Below are positions 44,821-52,981 of a DNA stretch of 64,000 nt, one piece after another. The stretch spans positions 37,501 to 101,500 of the forward strand of contig NZ_MASI01000003.1 in assembly GCF_001708935.1 (NCBI RefSeq), given 5' to 3'. The notes below the pieces were generated by a model. That model was given only the letters and a program-made list of their open reading frames with translations, had not been told where the DNA came from and searched no databases. Made by a program: the position numbers and the translations under genes. The number at the start of each line of letters is the position of its first letter. Position 1 is the first letter of the stretch. This DNA is from Methyloligella halotolerans. Lineage in GTDB: Bacteria > Pseudomonadota > Alphaproteobacteria > Rhizobiales > Methyloligellaceae.

Positions 44821-46050
44821 ATGAGCGCGTTTCCGACCGAGGCCAAGGTCGTCATCATCGGGGGTGGCATCGTCGGCTGCTCCACCGCCTATCACCTGGC
44901 CAAGGCCGGATGCGATGAGGTCGTGCTGCTGGAGCGGCACAAGCTCACCTCGGGCAGCACCTTCCATGCGGCGGGCTTGGTTGGGCAGCTTCGGGCGGAC
45001 GCGAACATCACCGAGCTCCTGACTTATTCGGTAGAGCTTTACGCCAGCCTGAAGGAAGAGACTGGGCTCGACACGGGCTGGAAGGCGAATGGCGGCTTAC
45101 GGCTTGCCTGCTGCGAGGAGCGGCTGAAGCAACTGGAGCAGCAGACGAAGACCGGCCAGTCCTTCGGCCTGCCCATGGAGATGCTGACGCCGTCGGAGGC
45201 GAAGGAGCTCTGGCCGCTGATGGATATCTCCGACGTGGTCGGCGCCGCCTTCCTGCCGACGGACGGTCAGGCGAACCCGTCCGATCTCACCCAGTCGCTG
45301 GCGAAGGGTGCGAAGCTGAACGGCGCCCGCATCCTCGAGGATGTCGCGGTCACGGGCATAGAGATGGAGGACGGCAAGGTGACCGCCGTCGTCACGGATC
45401 AGGGCCGGATCGAATGCGAGGTCGTCGTGAACTGCGCCGGGCAATGGGCGCGTGAGGTCGGCGCCATGGCCGGGGTGAACGTGCCGCTCTTTTCGGTTCA
45501 GCATCAGTACCTGATCACGGAGGCGATCGACGGCGTGACGCCGGGGCTGCCGACCATGCGCGATCCCGACCGGCTCACCTATTACAAGGAAGAGGTCGGC
45601 GGGCTGGTGATGGGCGGCTACGAGCCGGACCCGATTCCTTTCGCGGAGGAGGGGATCCCGAAGGGCTTCCATTTCACCTTGCTCGATTCCGACTGGGATC
45701 ATTTCGAGCAGCTCATGGAGCTGGCCCTGCCGCGGGTGCCGGCGCTGGAGACGGCGGGCATCAAGGAGCTGGTGAACGGGCCGGAGAGCTTTACGCCGGA
45801 CGGCAACTTCATCTTGGGTCAGGCGCCGGAATGCGAGAGCTTTTTCGTTGGCGCGGGCTTCAACGCGTTCGGCATCGCGGCCGGCGGCGGGGCCGGCATG
45901 GCCTTGGCACACTGGGTGATGAACGGCGAACCCCACGCCGATCTCGCGCCGGTCGATATCCGCCGCTTCGGCGACGCGTACCGCGATATCGGCAAGGTGA
46001 AGAGCGAGACGCTGGACGCCTACGCGAAGCACTACGCGTTGGCGAGGTGA
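44821..46050 (+). CDS. DAO-type FAD-dependent oxidoreductase (dimethylglycine/sarcosine dehydrogenase-like, N-terminal half only)
   Basis: The 409-residue protein has the dinucleotide motif VVIIGGGIVGCSTAYHLA and the FAD-attachment-region SGSTFHAAGLVGQLR typical of dimethylglycine and sarcosine dehydrogenases, where the His in STFHAAG carries the flavin. The end, DAYAKHYALAR, corresponds to the point where full-length relatives of about 800-850 residues go on into the folate-binding GcvT-like half. That half is absent here and I see no trace of it in the next 350 nt. The enzyme may work alone or pair with a separate partner. It probably demethylates an N-methyl amine (inference). Confidence 0.85.
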   Translation: MSAFPTEAKVVIIGGGIVGCSTAYHLAKAGCDEVVLLERHKLTSGSTFHAAGLVGQLRADANITELLTYSVELYASLKEETGLDTGWKANGGLRLACCEERLKQLEQQTKTGQSFGLPMEMLTPSEAKELWPLMDISDVVGAAFLPTDGQANPSDLTQSLAKGAKLNGARILEDVAVTGIEMEDGKVTAVVTDQGRIECEVVVNCAGQWAREVGAMAGVNVPLFSVQHQYLITEAIDGVTPGLPTMRDPDRLTYYKEEVGGLVMGGYEPDPIPFAEEGIPKGFHFTLLDSDWDHFEQLMELALPRVPALETAGIKELVNGPESFTPDGNFILGQAPECESFFVGAGFNAFGIAAGGGAGMALAHWVMNGEPHADLAPVDIRRFGDAYRDIGKVKSETLDAYAKHYALAR

Positions 46051-46173
46051 GGAGGGTTAGTCCTTCTGAACCGCTGCGTGACGCTTCCTGAGAACCGGCG
46101 TCTGTCCCAGTCCTCGTCCTAATGCCATTCGCCATGCAGATCGTAGCGGTCGTCGAGGTCGGAGCCGTCGTCG

Positions 46174-46266
46174 TCATACCTGAACGTGGCCGAAGCGCGG
46201 TTGTGCGGCCAAGCCGGCGGCGGCCAGGAGCAAGGCGAAGAGTATTGTGCGAGTGTGGGCTGACAT
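46174..46266 (-). CDS. Possible tiny exported peptide or gene remnant
   Basis: A 30-codon frame starts at 46266 with a good signal-peptide shape (MSAHTRTILFALLLAAAG) and stops at 46174. In another frame, directly after, lies an acidic end (YDDDGSDLDDRYDLHGEWH) that stops at about 46121. The two could be one small exported acidic protein broken by an indel, or unrelated. The rest of the 46051-46424 gap shows nothing else. Confidence 0.2.
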   Translation of the reverse strand: MSAHTRTILFALLLAAAGLAAQPRFGHVQV

Positions 46267-46424
46267 GGGAAGCCTCGCTCGATTGCGGCTTAGTCGATGA
46301 GCAAGTGGGCTTGAGGATCTGACTTTGCAACAACCTCGCGTTGAGGATTCTAAGGTATCCCCGATACCAATGCTAGGCGCCTCCTGATTGGGCGGCATCC
46401 CGGTTGGCAGGGAGCGAGCTACCG

Positions 46425-47132
46425 ATGTCCAAGTTCGTGAAGGCGATGGTGTGGGTCGCGGTCGTATTCCTCGGCCTCCTCGCCCTCTACAAGATCGTCT
46501 ATCCGACCGTCACCTACCGCTACCGCATGACCGTTGAGGTCGAAGTCGACGGGAAGGTCCACTCCGGATCGAGTGTGATCGAGGTCAAGGTAATCAAGCA
46601 TCCCCGGATAATTCCATCCCTGGCAGGGTCTCGGGATGAGATCACCGGTCAGGCCGTCTATGTCGATTTGGGTGATGGCCGCAACGTCTTCGCATTGCTG
46701 GGATCAGCGCCTTACGCCACAGACTACCACGACTATCCGGCCTATATCGTGCTCGCCCATTTCGATCTTTCTTACACGCGGCAGGACCTTCGAAAGTTTC
46801 CGTATCTCACAGGCGAATGGACGATCGACCCTCTCGATCCTCCAGCTATCGGAGCGCCTGCATTCATGACCTTCGGTGACCTTGATAATCCGGGGACAGC
46901 GACTCTTGTCGATCCAAAGGATTTTTCGAGAGCCTTTGGGCCGACGGTCGGCCCCCCAATCGTGAAGATTGAGATGACTGACAAGCCTGTCACGACAGAT
47001 CTTTTTAAGACTCTTCCTTGGCTCAAAGAACTCGTGTTGCCGGCGTGGGCAAGAGATGCCTCCGATCCGAATGGTTATCTTGAGGCAGGCAAACATCTCG
47101 GGACGCTCAAACTCTCTCAAGGGATCAAATGA
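46425..47132 (+). CDS. Hypothetical membrane-anchored protein
   Basis: The 235-residue protein begins with one membrane helix (MSKFVKAMVWVAVVFLGLLALYKIV), followed by VTYRYRMTVEVEVDGKVHSGSSVIEVK and a periplasmic-type domain with many Pro and Asp residues. I recognise the overall look of a conserved alphaproteobacterial hypothetical family but no function. The ATG at 46425 has AGGGAG upstream; a TTG at 46404 would add seven residues. It is less GC-rich than its neighbours in the second half (46870-47130), which might mean a different origin. It converges on the GMC oxidoreductase gene. Confidence 0.65.
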   Translation: MSKFVKAMVWVAVVFLGLLALYKIVYPTVTYRYRMTVEVEVDGKVHSGSSVIEVKVIKHPRIIPSLAGSRDEITGQAVYVDLGDGRNVFALLGSAPYATDYHDYPAYIVLAHFDLSYTRQDLRKFPYLTGEWTIDPLDPPAIGAPAFMTFGDLDNPGTATLVDPKDFSRAFGPTVGPPIVKIEMTDKPVTTDLFKTLPWLKELVLPAWARDASDPNGYLEAGKHLGTLKLSQGIK

Positions 47133-47181
47133 TGGATGCCTGCACCAAGGCGTCAGATCGCTCACGTGCGGCGGTTCCCAC

Positions 47182-48735
47182 TTACCCCATCCGCTCCATG
47201 AGGTGATCGCCGACGCGCATGGCGTTGGCGATGGCGGTCAGGGACGGGTTCACCGCGCCGATGGAGCAGAAGAAGCTGGTGTCGACCACGTAGAGATTGT
47301 CGAGCTCATGCGCCTTGTTGTTGGTGTCGAGCACGGACGATTTCGGGTCGGTGCCGAAGCGGCAGGTGCCCGCCTGGTGGGCGCAGCCGGCGATGGGGAT
47401 GTCGGTCTTCATATAATAGTGGTGCGGGATCAGGTGATCCGGGTGCATGCCGATGGAGCCTAGCATGGATTTTAGCTTGTCGTAGAGCTTCTGGCGCGGG
47501 ACCTGATTGTTGGGCGTGTAGCTCAGGGTCATCTTGCCCTGCTTATCAACGGTCACGCGGTTGTCGGGGTCGGGCAGGTCCTCGGTGGTGAGCCAGAAAT
47601 CCACCGCATGCATGGCGATGTCCTGGAGCCCCTGCATGGGGAGCGGCGCGGTGAGGATCGGCGATTGCGCGCGATACATCGGGCCTTGGGACTTGCCCAT
47701 CATCTGGATGTTGCCGACGGGATAGTCGAAGCCTTCCATGCCGAAATAGAAGTCGTTCAGGGCGAGGGTCTTCTGGAAGAAGGTCGGGTTCGGCTCCAGG
47801 GAGAAGGCCAGGACCGCCTGGCTGTTGTGATACATGTAGTTGCGGCCGACCTGGTCGGAGCCGTTGGCGAGACCGTTCGGATGTTTGTCGTTCGCCGACA
47901 TGAGAAGCAGCTTTGCGCTGTTGGCCGCCCCGCAGGACACCACGACGATATCGCTCTTGAAGGTCTGGGGCTCGCCGTCGACCTCCGCATGGACCGTGGT
48001 CACGGTCTTGCCTGAGGCGTCGGTCTCCAGCTTCGAGACATGGGCGTTCCGCTGCAGGGTGACGTTGTCGAACTCCACGGCCGGGCGCACGGCGCAGACT
48101 TCGGCGTCGGACTTCGCATGCACCAGGCAGGGATAACCGTCGCAGGTCCTGCAGCGGATGCAGTTGCTGTAGGCCATGTTGGCCTCGTTGAGCTGAATCG
48201 CGCACGGCGCCGGGAACGGCTTGTAACCGGCATCTTTCATGTCCTGGAAGATCTGCTCGATCCGCGGCTCGGACGAGACCGGCGGATACGGGTAGGGACC
48301 GCTGGCCGGAGGCTCGGTGGGGTCGGTGCCGCGCTCGCCATGGACGAAATACATCGCCTCGGCCTTGCCGTAGTAAGGCTCGAGCTCCTCATATTGGATC
48401 GGCCAGGCGGGGGAGATGCCGTCGTAGTGTTGCACCTCCTGGAAGTCCCGCTCGCGGAGACGGTAGAGTGCTGCCCCGTACATCTTGGTGGCGCCGCCGA
48501 CGAAGTAGTGCACCTGGGGTTGGAAGGGCTTTCCCTCCCGGTCGTACCAGGTGTCGGGCGTGATGTAGCGATTGTCCTCGAACACCACGGCCGGGTCCCA
48601 GTTGCCGGCCTCCCGGGGGAGCCAGTCGCCCCGCTCCAGGATCAGGATGCTCTTGCCTGAAGGCGCGAGGTGACGGGCGAGGGTGCCGCCGCCGGCGCCC
48701 GATCCGATGATGATGACGTCGTAGTGTTTGCTCAT
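47182..48735 (-). CDS. GMC-family oxidoreductase
   Basis: The 517-residue protein has the FAD motif VIIIGSGAGGGTLARHLA, the second GMC block (YFVGGATKMYGAALYRLR), and the C-terminal DTSFFCSIGAVNPSLTAIANA block with GCAHQAGTCRFG before it. The Cys-rich stretch CIRCRTCDGYPC at about 190-203 is seen in glucose/cellobiose-dehydrogenase-like and cholesterol-oxidase-like GMC members. It lacks a twin-arginine leader, though the family often gets its export signal from a small partner. A strong GAGGAACCCTCC lies before the ATG. It leads a sugar-metabolism group with an SDR, an aldose epimerase and an SMP-30 protein on the same strand, so a sugar is the likely substrate. Confidence 0.88.
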   Translation of the reverse strand: MSKHYDVIIIGSGAGGGTLARHLAPSGKSILILERGDWLPREAGNWDPAVVFEDNRYITPDTWYDREGKPFQPQVHYFVGGATKMYGAALYRLRERDFQEVQHYDGISPAWPIQYEELEPYYGKAEAMYFVHGERGTDPTEPPASGPYPYPPVSSEPRIEQIFQDMKDAGYKPFPAPCAIQLNEANMAYSNCIRCRTCDGYPCLVHAKSDAEVCAVRPAVEFDNVTLQRNAHVSKLETDASGKTVTTVHAEVDGEPQTFKSDIVVVSCGAANSAKLLLMSANDKHPNGLANGSDQVGRNYMYHNSQAVLAFSLEPNPTFFQKTLALNDFYFGMEGFDYPVGNIQMMGKSQGPMYRAQSPILTAPLPMQGLQDIAMHAVDFWLTTEDLPDPDNRVTVDKQGKMTLSYTPNNQVPRQKLYDKLKSMLGSIGMHPDHLIPHHYYMKTDIPIAGCAHQAGTCRFGTDPKSSVLDTNNKAHELDNLYVVDTSFFCSIGAVNPSLTAIANAMRVGDHLMERMG

Positions 48736-48799
48736 GGAGGGTTCCTCGGCTGGCTGACCGGCTTGCTATCGAACCTTGATTCAGGCGGACGCGTTGAGG

Positions 48800-49567
48800 C
48801 TAGAGTCCGACGCTGCTCTGCATGATGCCGCCATCGGCGAAGATGGTCGTGGCGGTGAGATAGGTCGCGCCGTCGCCGGCGAGGAAGGCGACGACGTTGG
48901 CGATCTCTTCCGGCTTGGCCATGCGGCCGAGCGGGATGGCGTCGTCGAGCTTTTTGAGCAGAGCCGGGTCGTCCATGGTCGAGGTGTTGATGGGCGTCTC
49001 GACCGCGCCGGGGCCGACGCCGACCACCTGTACGCCGTGGGGGCCAAGCTCGACGCCCGCCGTGCGGGTCAGCATGCGCATGCCGCCCTTGGCGACGCAG
49101 TAGGGCGTGTTGCCGGGCATGGGCCAGTCCTCATGCACCGAGGTGATGTTGATGACGCGGCCGCCACCGCCCTGCTTGATCATCTGCTTGGCGGCGAGCT
49201 GGGTGCCGAAGAAGGCGCTCTTCATGTCGATCTCCATCACCTTCTCGTACTGGTCCTCGGTGGTGTCGAGGATCGAGGTGCGGGTCTCCACGCCGGCATT
49301 GTTGACCATGATGTCGAGGCGGCCGTACTTCTCCACCGCCGTGTCGACGAGCTTCTGAAGATCGGCGACCTTGCTCACATCGGCCTCGACGCCGGTGGCC
49401 TTTTCACCGTGCTGCAGGATCTCCTGCTCCAGCGCTTCGGTGGCTTCCGGGTGGACCACATAGTCGATCACGACGCTGGCGCCCTGGCGGGCAAGCGCGC
49501 AGACGATGGCCTTGCCGATACCGCTATTGCCGCCGGTGACGATGGCGACCTTATTCTCCAATGACAT
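48800..49567 (-). CDS. SDR family oxidoreductase, glucose 1-dehydrogenase-like
   Basis: The 255-residue protein is a classical SDR: TGGNSGIGKA, NNAGV, catalytic ITSVHE (Ser) and YCVAKGG (YxxxK), and the C-terminal FADGG seen in glucose 1-dehydrogenases. It should oxidise an aldose with NAD(P)+ to the lactone. AGGAGA lies 8 nt before the ATG. It follows the aldose epimerase gene and precedes the GMC gene on the same strand, so beta-anomer supply, oxidation and lactone opening are all encoded together. Confidence 0.9.
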   Translation of the reverse strand: MSLENKVAIVTGGNSGIGKAIVCALARQGASVVIDYVVHPEATEALEQEILQHGEKATGVEADVSKVADLQKLVDTAVEKYGRLDIMVNNAGVETRTSILDTTEDQYEKVMEIDMKSAFFGTQLAAKQMIKQGGGGRVINITSVHEDWPMPGNTPYCVAKGGMRMLTRTAGVELGPHGVQVVGVGPGAVETPINTSTMDDPALLKKLDDAIPLGRMAKPEEIANVVAFLAGDGATYLTATTIFADGGIMQSSVGL

Positions 49568-49618
49568 CCCAATATCTCCTGTCGTCTCTAATCTCTCGAT
49601 GATGCGTCGCCGGCTGCC

Positions 49619-50673
49619 TCATGCGGTGGCGAAGCGGTACTCCGTGCGACTTGTGAAATTCTCGCCTGGCCGCAGAACCGTGGAGGGGAAGTCCGGCCGG
49701 TTCGGCGAATCCGGAAAAGCTTGCGTCTCGAAACAGACGGCCGATCGTGGGCCGTATGCTGCGCCGCTTGGGGCCTTCAGAGATCCGTCGAGATGATTGC
49801 CCGAATAGAGCTGCAGTCCGGGCTGGGTGGTGTGGACCTCGAGGATACGGCCGGTTGTCGGCTCGTGGCAGCGGGCCGCGAATTGCGGCGAGGAGCGTGA
49901 AGCTTGGCGAGAACGAAATTGTGGTCGTAGCCGTGCGCGTATTTCAGCTGCGGATCGTCGTTTTCGATGCGCGCACCGATGGCGTACGGCTCGCGAAAAT
50001 CGAACGGCGTGCCGGTGACGTCCTTCAATTCGCCGGTCGGAATCTCTTGTGCATTGGTCGGTGTGAAGCGCTCGGCGGCGATCGTCACCTTGTGATCGAG
50101 AACGTCGCCGCTGCCGGGACCGGCCAGATTGAAATAGGTGTGGTTGATGAGATTGAGCACCGTGGGCCGGTCGGCCTCGGCGCGGAAGTCGATGGCCAGG
50201 GTACCGCCGCCGATGACGGTGTAGGTGACTTCTGTCTTCAGCGTGCCGGGGAAGCCCTGATCCCCGTCGGGGCTGACATGACGGAGGGTCAGGCGAGGCT
50301 CCGGTGCGTCGCGCCACTCGACCACCTGCCAGACATATTTGTTGAAGCCGACTTGGCCGCCATGGAGGCAGTCGCCATTGTCGTTGTCGGAAAGGCGATA
50401 CTTATTGCCGTCGAGCCTGAAGGCCGCGCCGCCGATGCGGTTGGCGTAGCGGCCGACGATCGCGCAGAGATAGGCGTCTTGAGCGATGTAGTCTTCCAGC
50501 GATCGGAGGTTCAGCACGACGTTGCCGGCCACGCCGTCGCGGTCGGGCACGTCCAGGCGCACGATGGTGCCGCCATAGGTGATGACATGGGCAACGAGGC
50601 CGGGTGGCTTTCCCAGCGAAAACAGTTCGACCGGCGTTCCGTCCGGCATGGTCCCGTAGCTTCGCGCAAGCAT
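49619..50673 (-). CDS. galM: Aldose 1-epimerase (frame broken in the C-terminal third)
   Basis: The gene reads as a mutarotase: YGGTIVRLDVPDR, VVGRYANRIGG-like AIVGRYANRIGG, DCLHGGQVGFNK (catalytic His), LINHTYFNL (His) and GYDHNFVL. Then the frame breaks at 49903. One extra G makes FVLAKASRSSPQFAARCHEP and continues to TTQPGLQLYSGNHLDG, CFETQAFPDSPN and the stop at 49619, restoring about 351 residues with the catalytic Glu region (CFETQ). The start at 50673 has GAGAGG upstream. It converts alpha and beta anomers of an aldose and fits with the sugar dehydrogenase next door. Confidence 0.85.
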
Positions 50674-50804
50674 CGGTGCCTCTCGTTGCGCTTTCGCTTC
50701 TCGGCCTTCGGGCGAGGCCCTAGCCAATCTTCATCTCAAACCCACCCAAGCACAGTAATCTTTAGATTGAGTCACCACCGCCGTTACAGCTTGCACGTTC
50801 AAGA

Positions 50805-51809
50805 TTACATGACGACGGCGCCGTGTACGGCGAGCTTCGCCTGCCAGATCAAGTCGTCACAGCAGATGAAGAGGGTGCCGTTGTCCGGTCCGCCGAAGGT
50901 GAAGTTGGCAACGCCGGGCGCCGCGATCTCGCCGATCAGATCGCCGTTGGGCGTGAACACCTGCACGCCGCTCTCCGACGATGTGTAGACGCGGCCGGTC
51001 TCGTCGAGCTTGATGCCGTCGGGCACACCGGGACTCACCACGGCGAAGAGACGCTCGTTCCGGAGATAGCGTCCGTCCTTTACGTCATAGGCCATCACGT
51101 GATGGGGCAGGCCTGGAAAGTAGGTGCCGGGCTGCTGGTTGGCGCCGGTATCGGTGATGTAGAGAACGCTCTCGTCGACTGAAAAGGCCAGCCCGTTGGG
51201 CTTGTTGAAGCTGTCGGTCACGACGGCCGTCTCGCCGGTCTTCGGATCGTGGCGATAGACATAGGCGCCGACGTCCGGCTTGCCCTTGAAGCCCTGAATC
51301 TCGCCGTAGTTCGGGTCGGTGAACCAGACCGTCCCATCGCTCTTCACCACCACATCGTTTGGCGAATTGAAGTGGAGACCGCGCCATTGATCGACCACCG
51401 TATCGATCTTGCCCGTCGCCATATTCATTCGGCTGATGCGAGCGGGTGTGTCGTGAAAACCCTGCTCGCAGATGACCAGGTTGCCATCCCGGTCCAGGGT
51501 CATGCCGTTCGCCATGTTGGACGGAAACTGGATGGTGGTGAGCTTGCCGGCGCGGAACGGAAACTCCTCGCCTTCCAGCTTCAGCCGCTTGATGGCGATG
51601 TTTTGAGGGGTTTTCTTGGGTCCCTCTTCCGGCACCGTGGTGAAGTAGAGGGCATGCTCTTTGCGGATATAGACCGGACCCTCGTGGGCGTTGGTTTCGG
51701 TCAGCACCTCTCGACTGAAATCTTCGCCGACGATCCGTCGAAACTCGTCGCGGAATTCCTCACTGAGGGCGATCGCGGCTCCGGTCGCGGAATGTGAAGA
51801 TTCAGTCAC
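50805..51809 (-). CDS. SMP-30/gluconolactonase family protein
   Basis: The 334-residue protein is a six-bladed propeller of the SMP-30/gluconolactonase family: NAHEGPVYI with the metal-binding Glu, FNSPNDVVVKSDGTVWFTDPNYG, and NKPNGLAFSVDESVLYITDTG. The Glu, Asn and Asp metal ligands are visible. It should open a sugar lactone, the step after the sugar dehydrogenase encoded nearby. The start is a GTG at 51809 with AGGGAGGA before it. It lies next to the divergent cyo operon, and the 165-nt gap between must hold both promoters. Confidence 0.88.
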   Translation of the reverse strand: MTESSHSATGAAIALSEEFRDEFRRIVGEDFSREVLTETNAHEGPVYIRKEHALYFTTVPEEGPKKTPQNIAIKRLKLEGEEFPFRAGKLTTIQFPSNMANGMTLDRDGNLVICEQGFHDTPARISRMNMATGKIDTVVDQWRGLHFNSPNDVVVKSDGTVWFTDPNYGEIQGFKGKPDVGAYVYRHDPKTGETAVVTDSFNKPNGLAFSVDESVLYITDTGANQQPGTYFPGLPHHVMAYDVKDGRYLRNERLFAVVSPGVPDGIKLDETGRVYTSSESGVQVFTPNGDLIGEIAAPGVANFTFGGPDNGTLFICCDDLIWQAKLAVHGAVVM

Positions 51810-51974
51810 GGCTCCTCCCTTCGAACTGAGCTTTGCGGGAAGCGGCGGAAGATGGACGGCCTCGCCTCATCTCGCGTTTCTCGTGCCATTACCGCAACAG
51901 CCGTTCGAAGATTGTAAACATTGTTTCGCTAGACACTCGAAGGAGAGAAAAGAATCACGCTACAGCTTGTAGCA

Positions 51975-52967
51975 ATGACAACCGAGCGCGAGAGTGCTCT
52001 CTCGAACTGCTTAGGCTTGATCGTGCGATTGCTTGCCCATCGACTGCTTCCGGTAGCGGCTGCCTTAGGTTTGGCGCTGCTGTGCGGCGGCTGCGGGATG
52101 CTGACGAGCGCGGATCTCAATCCCAAGGGTCCCATATCGCTCGCCGAGCGACAGCTTCTGTTCGACGCTTTCTTCATCATGATGATCGTGATCGTGCCGG
52201 TCTTCGTCATGGCCGCGCTGTTCACGTGGCGCTATCGCGGCACCAATCGCAAGGCGCGCTACGATCCCGGCTTCGTCTATTATTGGCCCGTGGAGATCCT
52301 GGTCTGGGGCGCACCGGCGGCGATCATCGTCTGGCTCGGATTCCATCTCTGGGACGGCACCCACAAGCTCGACCCCTACGATCCGATCGACAAGAGCGTC
52401 GAGCCACTGGAAGTCCAGGTGGTGGCCCAAGACTGGAAATGGCTGTTCATCTATCCTGAGCAGAGTATCGCGGTGGTGAACGAGCTCGTCTTCCCGACCG
52501 GCAAGCCGCTCTCCCTCAAGATCACCTCCGATACGGTGATGAACTCCTTCGTGATTCCGGCGCTGGGCGGGCAGATCTATGCCATGGCGGGAATGCAGAC
52601 GAAGCTGCATCTGCTGGCCGACGAGAACGGCGAGTATTGGGGGCGGAACGTCCAGTACTCGGGCTACGGGTTCGCGGATCAGCAATTCCACGCGATCTCG
52701 GTATCGGACGAGGATTTCGAGAATTGGGTCCAGAAGGCGAAGGACGCCGGGAAGATGTTGGATAAGGAGGGCTACGAGGCGCTCGCCAAGCCCAGCTCGA
52801 AACTGCCGGTGACCTATTACTCGAGTGTCACGCCCGGGCTCTTCGACTCGATCATCTATAAATACACCAAGGGCAACGCCCACGGCTACGCCATGCAGTG
52901 CACGACGCCGGAGCTCGCCCAGGCGTCGCAGGCCTCCGGCGGCGAGACCGGCAGCAGGGCCGAATAG
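51975..52967 (+). CDS. cyoA: Cytochrome o ubiquinol oxidase subunit II
   Basis: The 330-residue protein has a leader ending LLCGGC with Cys40 as likely lipid-attachment site, two membrane helices (about 63-85 and 105-125) and a periplasmic cupredoxin domain with VVAQDWKWLFIYPEQ and NSFVIPALGGQIYAM. The CuA-binding Cys motifs of cytochrome c oxidases are missing (RNVQYSGYGFADQQF in that place), which marks a quinol oxidase. The C-terminal part is longer than in cytochrome c oxidase subunit II. It starts an operon with cyoB, cyoC and cyoD in the usual order. Confidence 0.92.
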   Translation: MTTERESALSNCLGLIVRLLAHRLLPVAAALGLALLCGGCGMLTSADLNPKGPISLAERQLLFDAFFIMMIVIVPVFVMAALFTWRYRGTNRKARYDPGFVYYWPVEILVWGAPAAIIVWLGFHLWDGTHKLDPYDPIDKSVEPLEVQVVAQDWKWLFIYPEQSIAVVNELVFPTGKPLSLKITSDTVMNSFVIPALGGQIYAMAGMQTKLHLLADENGEYWGRNVQYSGYGFADQQFHAISVSDEDFENWVQKAKDAGKMLDKEGYEALAKPSSKLPVTYYSSVTPGLFDSIIYKYTKGNAHGYAMQCTTPELAQASQASGGETGSRAE

Positions 52968-52981
52968 GAGAGGGGGACGCG

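Noticed and set aside
46050..46400. A continuation of the DAO oxidoreductase into a GcvT-like half in another frame
   Set aside because: No frame after 46050 shows any folate-binding-domain sequence.
19142..49903. Programmed ribosomal frameshifting as an explanation for the seven breaks
   Set aside because: The sites share no slippery motif with a downstream structure, and one lies in an ordinary aldose epimerase gene.
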